From: Devosia sp. SD17-2
Lineage (GTDB): Bacteria > Pseudomonadota > Alphaproteobacteria > Rhizobiales > Devosiaceae
Length of the DNA stretch: 64,000 nucleotides
Reading direction: 5' to 3'
Assembly: GCF_029201565.1 (NCBI RefSeq)
Contig: NZ_CP104002.1
Coordinates: forward strand, 496,001-560,000
Part shown: positions 54,492 to 64,000 of the stretch, piece by piece
Layout: each line of letters starts with the position of its first letter
Position numbering within the stretch: the stretch's first letter is position 1
Made by a program: the position numbers and the translations under genes
The notes under the pieces: model-generated
What the model saw: the letters and a program-made list of their open reading frames with translations, nothing else
Databases searched by the model: none
What the model was told of the DNA's origin: nothing

Positions 54492-56759
54492 ATGGTCACG
54501 TCCATAGGCGGCCCGAGAGTTTTGCTGCGCCAGCTGCGCGAAACCATGGCGGAGCCATTGGCTTCGCAGGCGCGTCTCGACAAGATCGTCGCCCTCATCG
54601 CCCAGAACATGCGGGCCGACGTCTGCTCGTTCTACGTATTGCGCGACGATGGTGCGCTCGAGCTCTTTGCTACCAAGGGGCTTGAGGCCGAATCGGTCCA
54701 TATGACGACGCTTCGCCTGGGTGAGGGGCTGGTCGGCCTCATCGCATCCGAAGCCGAACCGCTCAGCCTTGATGATGCCCCCTCCCATCCCAGCTTTGCC
54801 TATCGGCCGGAGACGGGTGAAGACAGGTATAATTCGTTTCTGGGCGTGCCCGTGCTGCGCGCCGGTCAGACGCTAGGCGTCCTCGTCGTGCAAAACGCCG
54901 AGCGTCGCCATTATGGCGAGGATGAAACCGAGGCGATGCTGACTACGGCCACAATCCTGGCCGAGATGATCGCGACCTCGGATTTCGACAATCTGATCAA
55001 GCCGGGGTCGGATATCGATCTCAGGCGACCCCGCATGTTCAATGGCGTCAGCTTCACCGATGGCATCGCGCTGGGCACAGTTGTGCTGCACGATCCGCGC
55101 GTCGTGGTGACCAATTTCATTGCCGAAGATACCGAGCAGGAAAAGTCCCGGCTCGACAAGGCGCTCGAGACCATGCGCGTCTCGATTGATGCCATGCTCG
55201 ACCATGGCGACATGCAGCCGTCGTCGGACCATCGCGAGATTCTCGAAACCTATCGCATGTTCGCCAATGACCGGGGCTGGGTGCACCGGTTGACCGAGGC
55301 GATCGAGAACGGACTTTCGGCCGAGGCGGCAGTGGAGCGGGTGCAAAACGACACGCGCGCCCGCATGATGCGCCAGACCGATCCCTATATTCGCGACCGG
55401 CTGCATGATCTCGACGATCTTGCAAACCGTCTGTTGCGCGTCCTGACCAATACCGGCCAGCCCGCCCAGCGCGTGCTGCCCGACAATGCCATTCTCGTCG
55501 CCCGTAACATGGGCCCGGCGGAACTGCTCGAATACGACCGCAAGAAGCTGCGCGGCGTGGTGCTGGAAGAGGGTGGTGCGACGGCCCACGTTGCCATCGT
55601 CGCCCGCTCGCTGGGCATCGTGGCGGTGGGGCAGGCCGAATCAATCGTCTCCATGTGCGAAACAGGCGACGACATCATCATCGACGGGCAGGCCGGACAG
55701 GTGCATTTGCGCCCCACGCCCGATGTCGAACAGACCTATGTCGACAAGGTACGGGTTTCGGCCAAGCGCCGCGCCCATTATGCCGCGCTCAAGAACAAGC
55801 CCAGCGTGACGCGCGATGGCGTGGATATCACCCTGCTGCACAATTCCGGGCTGGTCGCGGACCTGCCCATGCTGGACGACACCGGCGCGGTGGGCGTCGG
55901 TCTCTTCCGTACCGAGCTGCAGTTTATGATCGCCTCCAAGCTCCCGCGCCTGCAGGAGCAGGTCGAGCTCTATGCCGAGGCACTTGCCATAGCCGGCGAC
56001 CGGCCGATCGTCTTCCGCCTGCTCGATATCGGCGGCGACAAGGTCGTGCCTTATCTGCGCTCGATGGCTGAAGAAAATCCGGCCATGGGCTATCGCTCGA
56101 TCCGGCTGGGGCTGGATCGTCCAGGCCTGTTGCGGACCCAGGTGCGGGCTCTGCTGATGGCAGCGCATGGGCGGCCGCTGAAAATTCTCGTGCCCATGGT
56201 CACCGAGACTTTTGAGTTCCGCCAGACGCGTCTTGTGATCAACAAGGAAATCGAGCGCCTGCGCCGGGCCGGTCAGCCCCTTCCGTCAGGGGTCGAGATC
56301 GGTGCCATGGTCGAAGTGCCATCGCTGCTGTTCGAACTCGACCAATTGCTGCCCGAGGCGGATTTCGTCTCCATCGGCTCCAATGACCTGGTGCAGTTCC
56401 TTACTGCGGCCGATCGCGCCAACCCGCGCGTCTCGAAGAATTACGATCCCATTGCCATGCCACGCCTGCGTGCGATCCGGCTGATCGTCGATGCGGCTCG
56501 TCGGCACAACAAGCCTGTGACCATGTGCGGCGAGCTGGCCGGCAGGCCGATGGAGGCCCTGGCGTTGATGGCGATCGGCATGACCCGGCTCTCCATGGGG
56601 CCGGCCTCGATCGGCCCGATCAAGGAGCTGGTGCTCAATCTCGACCTCACGCCGATCCGCGCTTCGGTGGCAGCCGCGCTCAGCGATGGCGCCGATGGCG
56701 TGGCGATCCGCGAACTGCTTACCGAATGGGTGGAAAAGCAGAACCTGCCCATGGGGTGA
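54492..56759 (+). CDS. ptsP: Phosphoenolpyruvate-protein phosphotransferase PtsP (EI-Ntr)
   Basis: This 755-residue protein is enzyme I of the nitrogen-related PTS. It has an N-terminal GAF domain (about 1-165), a HPr-binding helical part, the swivelling domain with the phospho-histidine H366 in EGGATAHVAIVARSLG, and the PEP-binding barrel with GVGLFRTELQFM and the cysteine in PVTMCGELAGR. It starts phosphate flow to NPr and EIIA-Ntr. lysC-ptsP-prfA-prmC is a conserved order. Confidence 0.96.
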   Translation: MVTSIGGPRVLLRQLRETMAEPLASQARLDKIVALIAQNMRADVCSFYVLRDDGALELFATKGLEAESVHMTTLRLGEGLVGLIASEAEPLSLDDAPSHPSFAYRPETGEDRYNSFLGVPVLRAGQTLGVLVVQNAERRHYGEDETEAMLTTATILAEMIATSDFDNLIKPGSDIDLRRPRMFNGVSFTDGIALGTVVLHDPRVVVTNFIAEDTEQEKSRLDKALETMRVSIDAMLDHGDMQPSSDHREILETYRMFANDRGWVHRLTEAIENGLSAEAAVERVQNDTRARMMRQTDPYIRDRLHDLDDLANRLLRVLTNTGQPAQRVLPDNAILVARNMGPAELLEYDRKKLRGVVLEEGGATAHVAIVARSLGIVAVGQAESIVSMCETGDDIIIDGQAGQVHLRPTPDVEQTYVDKVRVSAKRRAHYAALKNKPSVTRDGVDITLLHNSGLVADLPMLDDTGAVGVGLFRTELQFMIASKLPRLQEQVELYAEALAIAGDRPIVFRLLDIGGDKVVPYLRSMAEENPAMGYRSIRLGLDRPGLLRTQVRALLMAAHGRPLKILVPMVTETFEFRQTRLVINKEIERLRRAGQPLPSGVEIGAMVEVPSLLFELDQLLPEADFVSIGSNDLVQFLTAADRANPRVSKNYDPIAMPRLRAIRLIVDAARRHNKPVTMCGELAGRPMEALALMAIGMTRLSMGPASIGPIKELVLNLDLTPIRASVAAALSDGADGVAIRELLTEWVEKQNLPMG

Positions 56760-56828
56760 GCGTGCGGCCTTGATGTTGCCCGCCCGGATCATTACACGCA
56801 GGACCTGAATTCCGGCGAAAGACTGATC

Positions 56829-57905
56829 ATGCCCGCATTGCCCCAGGACAAACTCGACGCCCTCGAAACCCGCTTCCAGTATATCGAGGCGGCGCTGTCG
56901 GGTGGGGCAAGCCCGGATGAGTTCGCAAAACTCTCTAAGGAGCACTCTGACCTCACGCCGATCGTGACCGAGATCACCGCCTATAAAAAGGCGCTGCGCG
57001 ACCATGCCGAGGCCACGACGCTGCTGAAAAGCGGCGACAAGGACCTCATCGAAATGGCCGAAGCCGAGATCGAGGAACTCGACGAAAAGCTCGAAGCCTA
57101 TGTCCAGGCCATCCGCATCCTGCTGCTGCCCAAGGACGAGGCGGACGAAAAGTCCATCATCCTCGAAATCCGAGGCGGCACAGGCGGCGACGAGGCCGCA
57201 CTTTTCGCCGGCGATCTCTTCCGCATGTATGAGCGCTATGCCGCCAACCATGGCTGGAAGGTGACGCTGATGGAGGAAAGCCCCGGCGAAATGGGCGGCT
57301 ACAAGGAAGTCATCGCCAATGTTTCGGGCAAGGGCGTCTATGCCCGCATGAAATATGAAAGCGGCGTGCACCGCGTCCAGCGCGTGCCGGCCACGGAAGG
57401 TTCGGGCCGCATCCATACCTCGGCCGCCACTGTCGCCGTGCTGCCGGAAGTCGAAGACATCGACATCGAGATCCGCAACGAGGACATCCGCATCGACACC
57501 ATGCGCGCCTCGGGCGCCGGCGGCCAGCACGTCAACACCACCGATTCGGCGGTGCGCATCACCCATATCCCCACCGGCCTCGTCGTCACCTCGGCGCTCA
57601 AGAGCCAGCACCAGAACCGCGCGCAGGCCATGGTCGTGCTGCGCGCGCGTCTTTACGAGATGCAGCGCGAAGAACGCGACAGCGCCCGCTCGGCCGAGCG
57701 CAAGGGTCAGGTCGGCTCGGGCGATCGCTCGGAGCGCATCCGCACCTACAACTTCCCGCAGGGCCGGGTCACCGACCACCGGATCAACCTGACGCTCTAT
57801 AAGCTCGACAAGGTCATCACAGGCGAGGCGCTGGACGAGCTGATCGAGGCTCTGATCACGGAGAACCAGGCGGCCCAGCTGGCGGCCATGGAGAGCGGGA
57901 TCTGA
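56829..57905 (+). CDS. prfA: Peptide chain release factor 1
   Basis: This 358-residue factor ends translation at UAA and UAG. The GGQ motif at 231-233 ([14 protein letters not shown]) triggers peptide release, and the PAT tripeptide in [11 protein letters not shown] reads the stop codon as in RF1. Start and length match the family. prmC, which methylates the GGQ glutamine, follows at once, and the prfA stop region overlaps its likely 5' end. Confidence 0.97.
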
Positions 57906-57949
57906 CGTCGCCGACGACCATTGGCGCGCTCTGGCACCACCATCGCGAT

Positions 57950-58768
57950 GTGCTCTCGAGCGCAGGTTTTGAGACGCCCGTCCTCGATGCAAAGCTTCTC
58001 GTCGGTCATGCGCTCGGCCTTGATGCCCTGGGTCTCTTCTCGCGCGAGAATGAGTCCGTCTCGCCCGAAGCCCTTGCCGAGGTTGAGGCGCTTCTGACGC
58101 GCCGGCTCAGCGGGCTCTCGGTGGCGCGAATCATCGGGCACAAGCAATTCTATGGTCTCGAGTTCGCGCTGAGCCCTGCCACCCTCGAGCCGCGCCCCGA
58201 CACCGAACTTCTGGTCGATCTGGCGCTTGAGGCGCTCCCGAAAGGCGGGCGCCTTCTCGACATGGGCACTGGCACAGGCTGCATCCCCATTGCCATCCTC
58301 GCCAACAGGGAGGACGCGACGGCTATCGCCACCGATCTCAATCCCGCGGCGATCGAGATGGCCCAGCAGAACGCTGCCGCCAATGGCGTCTCCGACCGCC
58401 TCTCGTTCCGGGGTGGCGACTGGTTTGGCGCGCTGAAGCCGGATGACGGTCCGTTTGATCTCATCGCGTCCAATCCGCCCTATATTGCCAGCCATGTCGT
58501 TGAAAACCTTGATCCCGAGGTCAAGGATTTCGATCCGCGGCTTGCGCTCGATGGTGGGCCCGACGGGCTCGCGCCCTATCGCATCATCGCGGCCGAGGCC
58601 TCGCGTTGGCTGGCGCCGTCGGGGCGCGTGCTTGTGGAAATCGGCTATGACCAGGGGGATGCCGTTCGTGCCCTCTTCCGCGATGCCGGATATGCAGAGG
58701 TCAGCGTCCACAAGGATCTTGCAGGGCTTGATCGTGTGGTTTGTGCGCACCACTTTGAGGGGGCATAA
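57950..58768 (+). CDS. prmC: Release factor glutamine methyltransferase PrmC
   Basis: This SAM-dependent enzyme methylates the glutamine of the GGQ motif in release factors. The SAM loop is LLDMGTGTGCIPIAILA and the catalytic motif is ASNPPYIAS. GTG 57950 is the first standard start codon, giving 272 residues. In-frame sequence before it (TIGALWHHHRD and upstream to about 57902) resembles the first helix of PrmC, so the true start may be a rare codon such as CTG 57902, ACG 57905 or ATT 57920. Confidence 0.93.
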   Translation: MLSSAGFETPVLDAKLLVGHALGLDALGLFSRENESVSPEALAEVEALLTRRLSGLSVARIIGHKQFYGLEFALSPATLEPRPDTELLVDLALEALPKGGRLLDMGTGTGCIPIAILANREDATAIATDLNPAAIEMAQQNAAANGVSDRLSFRGGDWFGALKPDDGPFDLIASNPPYIASHVVENLDPEVKDFDPRLALDGGPDGLAPYRIIAAEASRWLAPSGRVLVEIGYDQGDAVRALFRDAGYAEVSVHKDLAGLDRVVCAHHFEGA

Positions 58769-59101
58769 GCGCATGAAACGGGCCAGCTTGAGATTTGTGC
58801 TGGTCAAGGGCGGGGAAAACCGCTAGTTTGAACATGCTGTCAACGGCGCATCATGGGCGCCGCAGCGACCACACCCGATTGTTGATCTCACGGCTAGCCG
58901 CCGTTCTTGTCCCGAAGTTAGGGGCCAGAGTTGATCAGGGCGGAAGCATTTCCGGGGCGCTGCCAGACCGCATTGGGTCTTCATGAAACCAGTATAACCC
59001 CATTCCCGAGCGATGTTTTGCTGGAATGAGGGGCCAGGCCGGACGCGTTCCGGTCCGCCCATATGTGACGCTTAACTACTAGAGTTAGACAAAGCGACCC
59101 G
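58769..59101. other. Intergenic region between prmC and the DUF4167 gene
   Basis: No gene is evident in these 333 bp. A hairpin with core CCGGACGCGTTCCGG lies at 59039-59053, the same 15 bases as in the terminator after the DUF3108 gene, but here it has no T-run. The stretch TTAACTACTAGAGTTAG near 59071 may belong to the DUF4167 promoter. Confidence 0.5.
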
Positions 59102-59785
59102 ATGAGACCAAACAATCAGAACAAGAACCGCCAGCGCGGCCGTAATGGCGGGCGCAAGCACGTCAATCCGCTGTCGAGGAATTATGAGAGCAACGGCCCG
59201 GACGTGAAGGTCCGCGGCAATGCGGCTCATATCGCGGAAAAATATCTGCAGCTGGCGCGTGATGCCCAGTCGTCCGGCGACTCGGTGATGGCGGAAAATT
59301 ATCTGCAGCACGCAGAGCATTATTTCCGCATCGTCTCCTCCGCTCAGCAGGCCCTGACCGGCCAGCGCGATGGCCAGAGCCAGGACGACAATGATTTCGA
59401 TGACGATGTCTCGGAGCTGAACTCTCGCTTCGCCTCGCCCCAGCCGGCGCAGCAGCAGAACCAGAACGACGCCGAAGACGAAGCCCCGGCCGCTGCGCCT
59501 GCTTCCCGGCCGTCGGCTCGGGAAATCGCCGAAGCGGCTCAGGCGCAGGCCCAGGCTCCGGCCGCTGCTGCCACCGAGGAAGCAGCTTCCGGTGAAGACG
59601 CTGCTCCCGCCGATGCCGCTGCCGCCGAAGGCGAAGCGGCTCCGCGCAAGCCACGTGAGCGTCGTCCGCGCCGCCGCCGTCCGGCCGCCGGGGAGGCTGG
59701 TGCCGATCCGGCCAGCGCCCCCCAGCCCGACGTTGGCGAATTGCCGGCGTTCCTGACGGCTGGCACGACAAGCGCCGCCGAATAA
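59102..59785 (+). CDS. DUF4167 domain-containing protein
   Basis: This 227-residue protein has an N-terminal DUF4167 domain (about 1-90): basic MRPNNQNKNRQRGRNGGRKH, then NPLSRNYESNGPDVKVRGNA and YLQLARDAQSSGDSVMAENY. The rest is low-complexity, Ala/Glu/Pro rich with Arg clusters. The family is restricted to alphaproteobacteria and is of unknown function; the basic start suggests nucleic-acid binding, which is inference. It lies between prmC and clpB, a familiar setting. Confidence 0.9.
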   Translation: MRPNNQNKNRQRGRNGGRKHVNPLSRNYESNGPDVKVRGNAAHIAEKYLQLARDAQSSGDSVMAENYLQHAEHYFRIVSSAQQALTGQRDGQSQDDNDFDDDVSELNSRFASPQPAQQQNQNDAEDEAPAAAPASRPSAREIAEAAQAQAQAPAAAATEEAASGEDAAPADAAAAEGEAAPRKPRERRPRRRRPAAGEAGADPASAPQPDVGELPAFLTAGTTSAAE

Positions 59786-59793
59786 GACTTTCA

Positions 59794-59825
59794 AAAGGCC
59801 GGGCCCAGCGCCCGGCCTTTTTGCA
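59794..59825 (+). terminator. Terminator after the DUF4167 gene
   Basis: AAAGGCCGGG (59794-59803) pairs with CCCGGCCTTT (59811-59820) around seven bases, and a T-run follows. It isolates the clpB promoter from upstream transcription. Confidence 0.9.
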
Positions 59826-59837
59826 ATTTGCCCTTGC

Positions 59838-59872
59838 TCTCCCCTTCAACTCTCTGTGGGCGGCCCCATATA
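59838..59872 (+). promoter_or_regulatory. Sigma-32 (heat-shock) type promoter of clpB
   Basis: TCTCCCCTTCAA (59838-59849) matches the sigma-32 -35 consensus TCTCnCCCTTGAA closely, and CCCCATATA (59864-59872) matches the -10 consensus CCCCATnTA. The spacer is 14 bp. It lies about 110 bp before the clpB start and after a strong terminator. Confidence 0.8.
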
Positions 59873-59983
59873 TCCTCGTGTGAGACGACGCGCTGGATTG
59901 CCGGGCGTTTGAGCTCACGCGACGCTTCCGCCGTCATGCCGGTGCCGTTCGGGCCGCATTACGGGCGAGACTAGGAGAGTTGA

Positions 59984-62566
59984 ATGAACATCGAAAAATA
60001 TACCGAGCGTGCCCGTGGTTTCATCCAGAGCGCGCAGACCGGTGCCCTGGGCAAGGGTCACCAGCAGTTCTCGCCCGTCCACCTTCTCAAAGTGCTGCTC
60101 GACGACGAGCAGGGCATGGCCAATGGCTTGATCGAGCGCGCCGGGGGCGATCCCAAGGCTGCGCGCGCCGGCGTTGAAGCCGCGCTCAACAAAATTCCCA
60201 AAGTGTCCGGTGATGCCGGCCAGCTCTACCTCAGCCGCGAACTCGCCCGTGTCTTCGACACCGCTGAAAGCGCCGCCCAGAAGGCCGGCGACAGCTTTGT
60301 CACGGTTGAACGGCTGCTCCTGGCGCTGGTCGTCGAAAAGGACACCGACGCCGGCAAGATCCTGGCATCGGCCGGCGTGACCCCGCAGGGGCTCAATGCC
60401 GCCATCGAGACCTTGCGCAAGGGCCGCACCGCTGACAGTGCCTCGGCCGAGAACGCCTATGACGCGCTCAAGAAATATGCCCGCGACCTCACCCAGGATG
60501 TCCGCGAGGGCAAGCTCGACCCGGTCATTGGGCGCGACGAGGAAATCCGTCGCACCATCCAGGTGCTGTCGCGCCGCACCAAGAACAATCCCGTGCTGAT
60601 CGGTGAACCCGGCGTCGGCAAGACGGCGATCGCCGAGGGCCTCGCCATCCGCATCGTCAATGGCGACGTGCCCGAGAGTCTGAAGAACAAGAGCCTGCTC
60701 GCGCTCGACATGGGTGCGCTCATCGCCGGCGCGAAGTATCGCGGCGAGTTCGAGGAGCGCCTAAAAGGCGTGCTCAACGAGGTGACCGCGGCAGAAGGCC
60801 AGATTATCCTCTTCATCGACGAAATGCACACGCTTGTCGGCGCCGGCAAGGCCGATGGCGCGATGGACGCGTCCAATCTGCTCAAGCCCGCCCTGGCGCG
60901 AGGTGAGTTGCATTGCGTTGGCGCCACCACGCTCGATGAATATCGCAAGCATGTCGAAAAGGACCCGGCGCTTGCCCGTCGCTTCCAGCCCGTCTTCGTC
61001 TCCGAGCCCACCGTGGAGGATACGATCTCGATCCTGCGCGGCCTCAAGGAGAAGTATGAGCTGCACCATGGCATCCGCATTGCCGACTCGGCGCTGGTGA
61101 GTGCGGCTACGCTCTCCAACCGCTACATCACCGACCGCTTCCTGCCGGACAAGGCCATCGATCTGATGGACGAAGCCGCAGCGCGCCTGCGCATGGCCGT
61201 CGACAGCAAGCCCGAAGCCTTGGACGAACTCGATCGCCGCATCATGCAGCTCAAGATCGAGCGCGAAGCTCTGCGCAAGGAAAGCGACGATGGTTCGCGC
61301 ACCCGGCTCGAGCGGCTTGAACATGAGTTGTCCGGTCTCGAAGAGCAGGCGCAGCTTCTCTCGGCCAAATGGCTGGCGGAAAAGGAACGTCTCCAGGGCT
61401 CGACAAAAATCAAGGAAGAACTCGATGCGGCGCGCAGCCAGCTCGAGATCGCGCAGCGTCAGGGCGATCTCGCCAAGGCGGGTGAGCTGGCCTATGGCGT
61501 CATTCCCGATCTCGAAAAGCGCCTCAACGCTGCCGATGATCCGGATGGCGACGGCAAACCCGATGCCGTAATGGCCAAGGAAACCGTCGAGCCCAGTGAC
61601 ATTGCCCAGGTGGTGTCGCGCTGGACCGGCATTCCCGTCGACCGCATGCTCGAAGGCGAGCGCGAAAAGCTCCTCCATATGGAAAGCTCTCTCGGCGCTC
61701 GTGTCATCGGCCAGTCCGAAGCCGTGGCTGCCGTGGCCAAGGCGGTGCGTCGCTCGCGTGCGGGCCTTCAGGATCCGAACCGGCCCATCGGCTCGTTCAT
61801 GTTCCTCGGCCCAACCGGTGTTGGCAAGACCGAGCTGACCAAGGCGCTGGCGCAGTTTCTCTTCGACGACGAGACCGCAATGGTGCGCCTCGATATGTCC
61901 GAGTTCATGGAAAAGCACTCGGTGGCCCGGCTCATCGGCGCGCCTCCGGGCTATGTCGGCTATGACGAAGGCGGCGTCCTTACCGAAGCCGTCCGGCGTC
62001 GACCCTACCAGGTGATCCTCTTCGACGAGATCGAGAAGGCGCACCCGGATGTGTTCAATGTCCTGCTCCAGGTGCTCGATGACGGGCGGCTGACGGACGG
62101 GCAGGGGCGTACTGTCGACTTCCGCAACTCGGTCATCATACTCACCTCCAATATCGGGGCCGAATATCTGGTCGACCTCAAGGATGGAGAATCGGTGGAA
62201 CTGGTGCGCGGCAAGGTGCTCGACATGGTCAAAGCCTCGTTCCGTCCGGAATTCCTCAACCGGATCGACGAAATCCTGCTGTTCCACCGTCTCGGGCGCG
62301 AACATATGGGCTCCATCGTCGATATCCAGTTCGGCCGTCTCGAAAACCTGCTGCGGGATCGTGACATCAGCCTCGAGCTCACGCCGGCGGCGCGCGAGTG
62401 GCTCGCCAATGAGGGATATGATCCTGCCTATGGCGCACGCCCGCTCAAGCGCGTCATCCAGCGTTCGGTCCAAGACAGCCTTGCCGACGCGATCCTGTCG
62501 GGCAAGGTTTCCGATGGCAGTCGGGTCGTCGTCGACGCCAATGAGGGCGGCATCGTCCTGCATTAA
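59984..62566 (+). CDS. clpB: ATP-dependent disaggregase ClpB
   Basis: This 860-residue Hsp100 chaperone resolves protein aggregates with DnaK. The N domain covers about 1-145, the first AAA+ domain has Walker A GEPGVGKT, the coiled middle domain spans about 400-525 ([20 protein letters not shown]), and the second AAA+ domain has GPTGVGKT and GYVGYDEGG. The middle domain separates it from ClpA and ClpC. A TAGGAGAG precedes ATG 59984 and a heat-shock promoter lies upstream. Confidence 0.98.
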   Translation: MNIEKYTERARGFIQSAQTGALGKGHQQFSPVHLLKVLLDDEQGMANGLIERAGGDPKAARAGVEAALNKIPKVSGDAGQLYLSRELARVFDTAESAAQKAGDSFVTVERLLLALVVEKDTDAGKILASAGVTPQGLNAAIETLRKGRTADSASAENAYDALKKYARDLTQDVREGKLDPVIGRDEEIRRTIQVLSRRTKNNPVLIGEPGVGKTAIAEGLAIRIVNGDVPESLKNKSLLALDMGALIAGAKYRGEFEERLKGVLNEVTAAEGQIILFIDEMHTLVGAGKADGAMDASNLLKPALARGELHCVGATTLDEYRKHVEKDPALARRFQPVFVSEPTVEDTISILRGLKEKYELHHGIRIADSALVSAATLSNRYITDRFLPDKAIDLMDEAAARLRMAVDSKPEALDELDRRIMQLKIEREALRKESDDGSRTRLERLEHELSGLEEQAQLLSAKWLAEKERLQGSTKIKEELDAARSQLEIAQRQGDLAKAGELAYGVIPDLEKRLNAADDPDGDGKPDAVMAKETVEPSDIAQVVSRWTGIPVDRMLEGEREKLLHMESSLGARVIGQSEAVAAVAKAVRRSRAGLQDPNRPIGSFMFLGPTGVGKTELTKALAQFLFDDETAMVRLDMSEFMEKHSVARLIGAPPGYVGYDEGGVLTEAVRRRPYQVILFDEIEKAHPDVFNVLLQVLDDGRLTDGQGRTVDFRNSVIILTSNIGAEYLVDLKDGESVELVRGKVLDMVKASFRPEFLNRIDEILLFHRLGREHMGSIVDIQFGRLENLLRDRDISLELTPAAREWLANEGYDPAYGARPLKRVIQRSVQDSLADAILSGKVSDGSRVVVDANEGGIVLH

Positions 62567-62590
62567 GCCGGGCGCCCGACACCAGAGACA

Positions 62591-62625
62591 AGGGCTGGCG
62601 CCTTCGGGCCGCCAGCCCTTTCTTT
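62591..62625 (+). terminator. clpB terminator
   Basis: AGGGCTGGCG (62591-62600) pairs with CGCCAGCCCT (62610-62619) around nine bases, followed by TTCTTTT. It begins 25 bases after the clpB stop. Confidence 0.88.
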
Positions 62626-62723
62626 TGCGCGCTATTCCCTCTTGGCCGCACGGCACACAATGCCCTTGCGCCGTCCAGCGCAAATAAATAGAACAAATAA
62701 GGAACAAACTAGGAGGAGGCAAA

Positions 62724-63065
62724 ATGGCCGACACCATCGACTACATCGAGTTTCCCTCGACCGATCGGGCGCGCAGCGGCGCCTTTTTCCGAGCCGCCTT
62801 TGGCTGGGGCCTCACCAGCTATGGTCCGGATTATGACGCGATCGAGGATGCAGGGATCGACGGTGGCATCGACCAGTCCGAAGGACGCGTCGCTGCAACC
62901 ATGGCCATCATCCGCACCGATGATCTCGATGATGCCGAAAAGCGCGTGGTGCGGGCAGGGGGCGAAATCACCCGCCCTCAGTTCGATTTTCCGGGCGGGC
63001 GGCGGTTTCACTTCCGAGAACCCGGCGGCAATGAGCTGGCCGTATGGGTGGCGCGCGAGGACTAG
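62724..63065 (+). CDS. VOC-family (glyoxalase-like) protein
   Basis: This 113-residue protein has the vicinal-oxygen-chelate fold: the entry IDYIEFPSTDRARSGAFFRA, then AFGWGLTSYGPDY, and the terminal GGRRFHFREPGGNELAVWV. Possible metal ligands are the Glu near the start of strand one and the Glu in GGNELAVW. The substrate is unknown. An AGGAGG precedes the ATG by about seven bases. Confidence 0.9.
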   Translation: MADTIDYIEFPSTDRARSGAFFRAAFGWGLTSYGPDYDAIEDAGIDGGIDQSEGRVAATMAIIRTDDLDDAEKRVVRAGGEITRPQFDFPGGRRFHFREPGGNELAVWVARED

Positions 63066-63095
63066 GCCCCTGAGAGAGCAGGAGAGGTGGCGGCC

Positions 63096-64000
63096 TTAGT
63101 TGCTCGCCGCCACTTCAACTGGCGCCGGTTCGCGCGCCATCAGCTCGTTGATCTGGGTCATCGTCTGGTTGAAGGCTTCGCGGTTCTGCGGGGCCAGCAC
63201 ATTGTCCTTGGGCAGTTTCACGCTCAGCGGATCGACGTAATTGCCGTTGATCTTGACCTCGAAGTGCAGGTGCGGACCCGTCGACTGGCCGGTGGAGCCG
63301 ACATAGCCGATGAGCTGGCCCTGTCGGACCTGGCTGCCCACGCCCAGTCCATCGACAAAGCGCGAAAGGTGCCCGTAAGCGGTCTCGTAGCCGTTGACGT
63401 GCTCCATCTCGATCTTGTTGCCGTAGCCGGACTGCCAGCGATAATAGGTGATCACGCCGTCGCCGGCGGCATAGATGGGCGTACCGGTCCGCGCCGCCAG
63501 ATCGACGCCGGTGTGCAGGCGCCGCGTCTTGAAGATGGGGTGAATGCGGTAGCCGAAGCGCGAACGCATGGTGCCGCCGCCCTCGAGCGGGCGCCGATTG
63601 AGGAAGCGCTTGCCGGTTTCGCCGTCAGGATCAAAGAAATCCACCGTGCCATCGGGCGCGGCAAACCGATAGAGCTGGCGCTTGGTGCCGCCCAGGGTCA
63701 GCGCCACATAGAGCAGGTCTGACTTCGCGTCCGGGCTTGGGCCCGTCGACAGAAGCTCGATCGTGTCGCCAGCGGTGATGCGCTTGGTCATGTCCACGTC
63801 ATAGGCAAACATGGCGACGATGCGCTGGATCGTGTCGTTATCGAGATCGTGCTTGCGGCCTGTTTCCCAGATCGAGCGGTAGATGGTGGGCAGATTGCCA
63901 ACGTTGATCTGTTCGACGTCCTCGGCCGGGAACGCCACCCAGTCGGGCTGCAGGCCAACCACATATTGGCCGCTGTCACTCAGTGCCACGGTTGCGATAT
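63096..64000 (-). CDS. M23-family metallopeptidase, N-terminus outside the window
   Basis: The visible C-terminal 301 residues include an upstream domain with LPTIYRSIWETGRKHDLDND and a LytM/M23 zinc-peptidase domain. The zinc ligands are in LHTGVDLAARTG and GPHLHFEVKING, with the central YGHLSRF. Such enzymes cut peptidoglycan cross-links or act as divisome activators. The frame remains open to base 64000, so the 5' end is missing; a GTG at 63989 is probably internal. Confidence 0.9.
   Translation of the reverse strand, partial: IATVALSDSGQYVVGLQPDWVAFPAEDVEQINVGNLPTIYRSIWETGRKHDLDNDTIQRIVAMFAYDVDMTKRITAGDTIELLSTGPSPDAKSDLLYVALTLGGTKRQLYRFAAPDGTVDFFDPDGETGKRFLNRRPLEGGGTMRSRFGYRIHPIFKTRRLHTGVDLAARTGTPIYAAGDGVITYYRWQSGYGNKIEMEHVNGYETAYGHLSRFVDGLGVGSQVRQGQLIGYVGSTGQSTGPHLHFEVKINGNYVDPLSVKLPKDNVLAPQNREAFNQTMTQINELMAREPAPVEVAASN

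Overview
This window is chromosomal core sequence from a GC-rich alphaproteobacterium of the order Hyphomicrobiales. A Devosia-like genome is my best guess. That rests on protein character and on gene orders I know from this order: tlpA/argH...lysA, cobS-cobT with dnaJ-like and bolA, aroB-aroK/xerD/accA, mgpS-like helicase-S4-fdxA-carD, comF-grxC-nit-DUF1178, ubiG/lysC-ptsP-prfA-prmC-DUF4167-clpB. I could run no database search. I find no rRNA, tRNA, CRISPR array, insertion sequence or prophage. The density is about one gene per kb on both strands, with several ATGA/GTGA stop-start overlaps that mark translationally coupled pairs.

Layout. 0-4 kb: a CpdR-like response regulator, a DUF4260 membrane protein, a LysR regulator, a HIG1-like twin-membrane protein with a PduO-type cobalamin adenosyltransferase, a rhomboid protease and a YjfB-like small protein. 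4-9 kb: tlpA divergent from argH, then chaC and lysA (arginine and lysine synthesis), then gluQ. 9-16 kb: a DNA glycosylase/esterase pair, an HNH nuclease, a ParDE toxin-antitoxin pair converging on dsbB, a DUF72 protein, a nuclease-like protein and an M48 lipoprotein protease. 16-24 kb: mutT-GNAT-argJ, a TetR regulator with its likely operators and DUF2798 target, a periplasmic parvulin and secA. 24-33 kb: esterase-like/phytase protein, cobT, cobS, a J-domain protein, bolA, aroB-aroK, xerD and accA. 33-43 kb: L,D-transpeptidase, a membrane protein, the queuosine-precursor transporter yhhQ, rpmB, DUF3108, a 0.9 kb AT-richer gap, a Suv3/MgpS-like helicase, an S4 RNA-binding protein, GNAT, fdxA and carD. 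43-53 kb: methyltransferase, comF-grxC-nitrilase-DUF1178, YjbR, GNAT, ilvD, a membrane diguanylate cyclase, a PagL-like outer-membrane protein, a PRC-barrel/DUF2171-like protein and ubiG. 53-64 kb: lysC, ptsP, prfA, prmC, DUF4167, clpB behind a sigma-32-type promoter, a VOC protein and the 3' part of an M23 peptidase.

Themes: amino-acid synthesis (argH, argJ, lysA, lysC, aroB, aroK, ilvD), envelope and secretion (secA, parvulin, dsbB, tlpA, M48, M23, L,D-transpeptidase), translation and its factors (rpmB, prfA, prmC, gluQ), cobalamin use, and nitrogen-PTS/cell-cycle/stress regulation (ptsP, cpdR, carD, clpB).

I did not find a convincing new multi-gene system. The observations most worth a second look are non-coding: a terminator-like hairpin inside the carD leader, twin perfect operators beside the TetR gene, a 20-bp perfect palindrome upstream of ilvD, a 36-bp perfect inverted repeat after tlpA, and the AT-richer gap before the helicase with its diverged direct repeats and a small unrecognised ORF.
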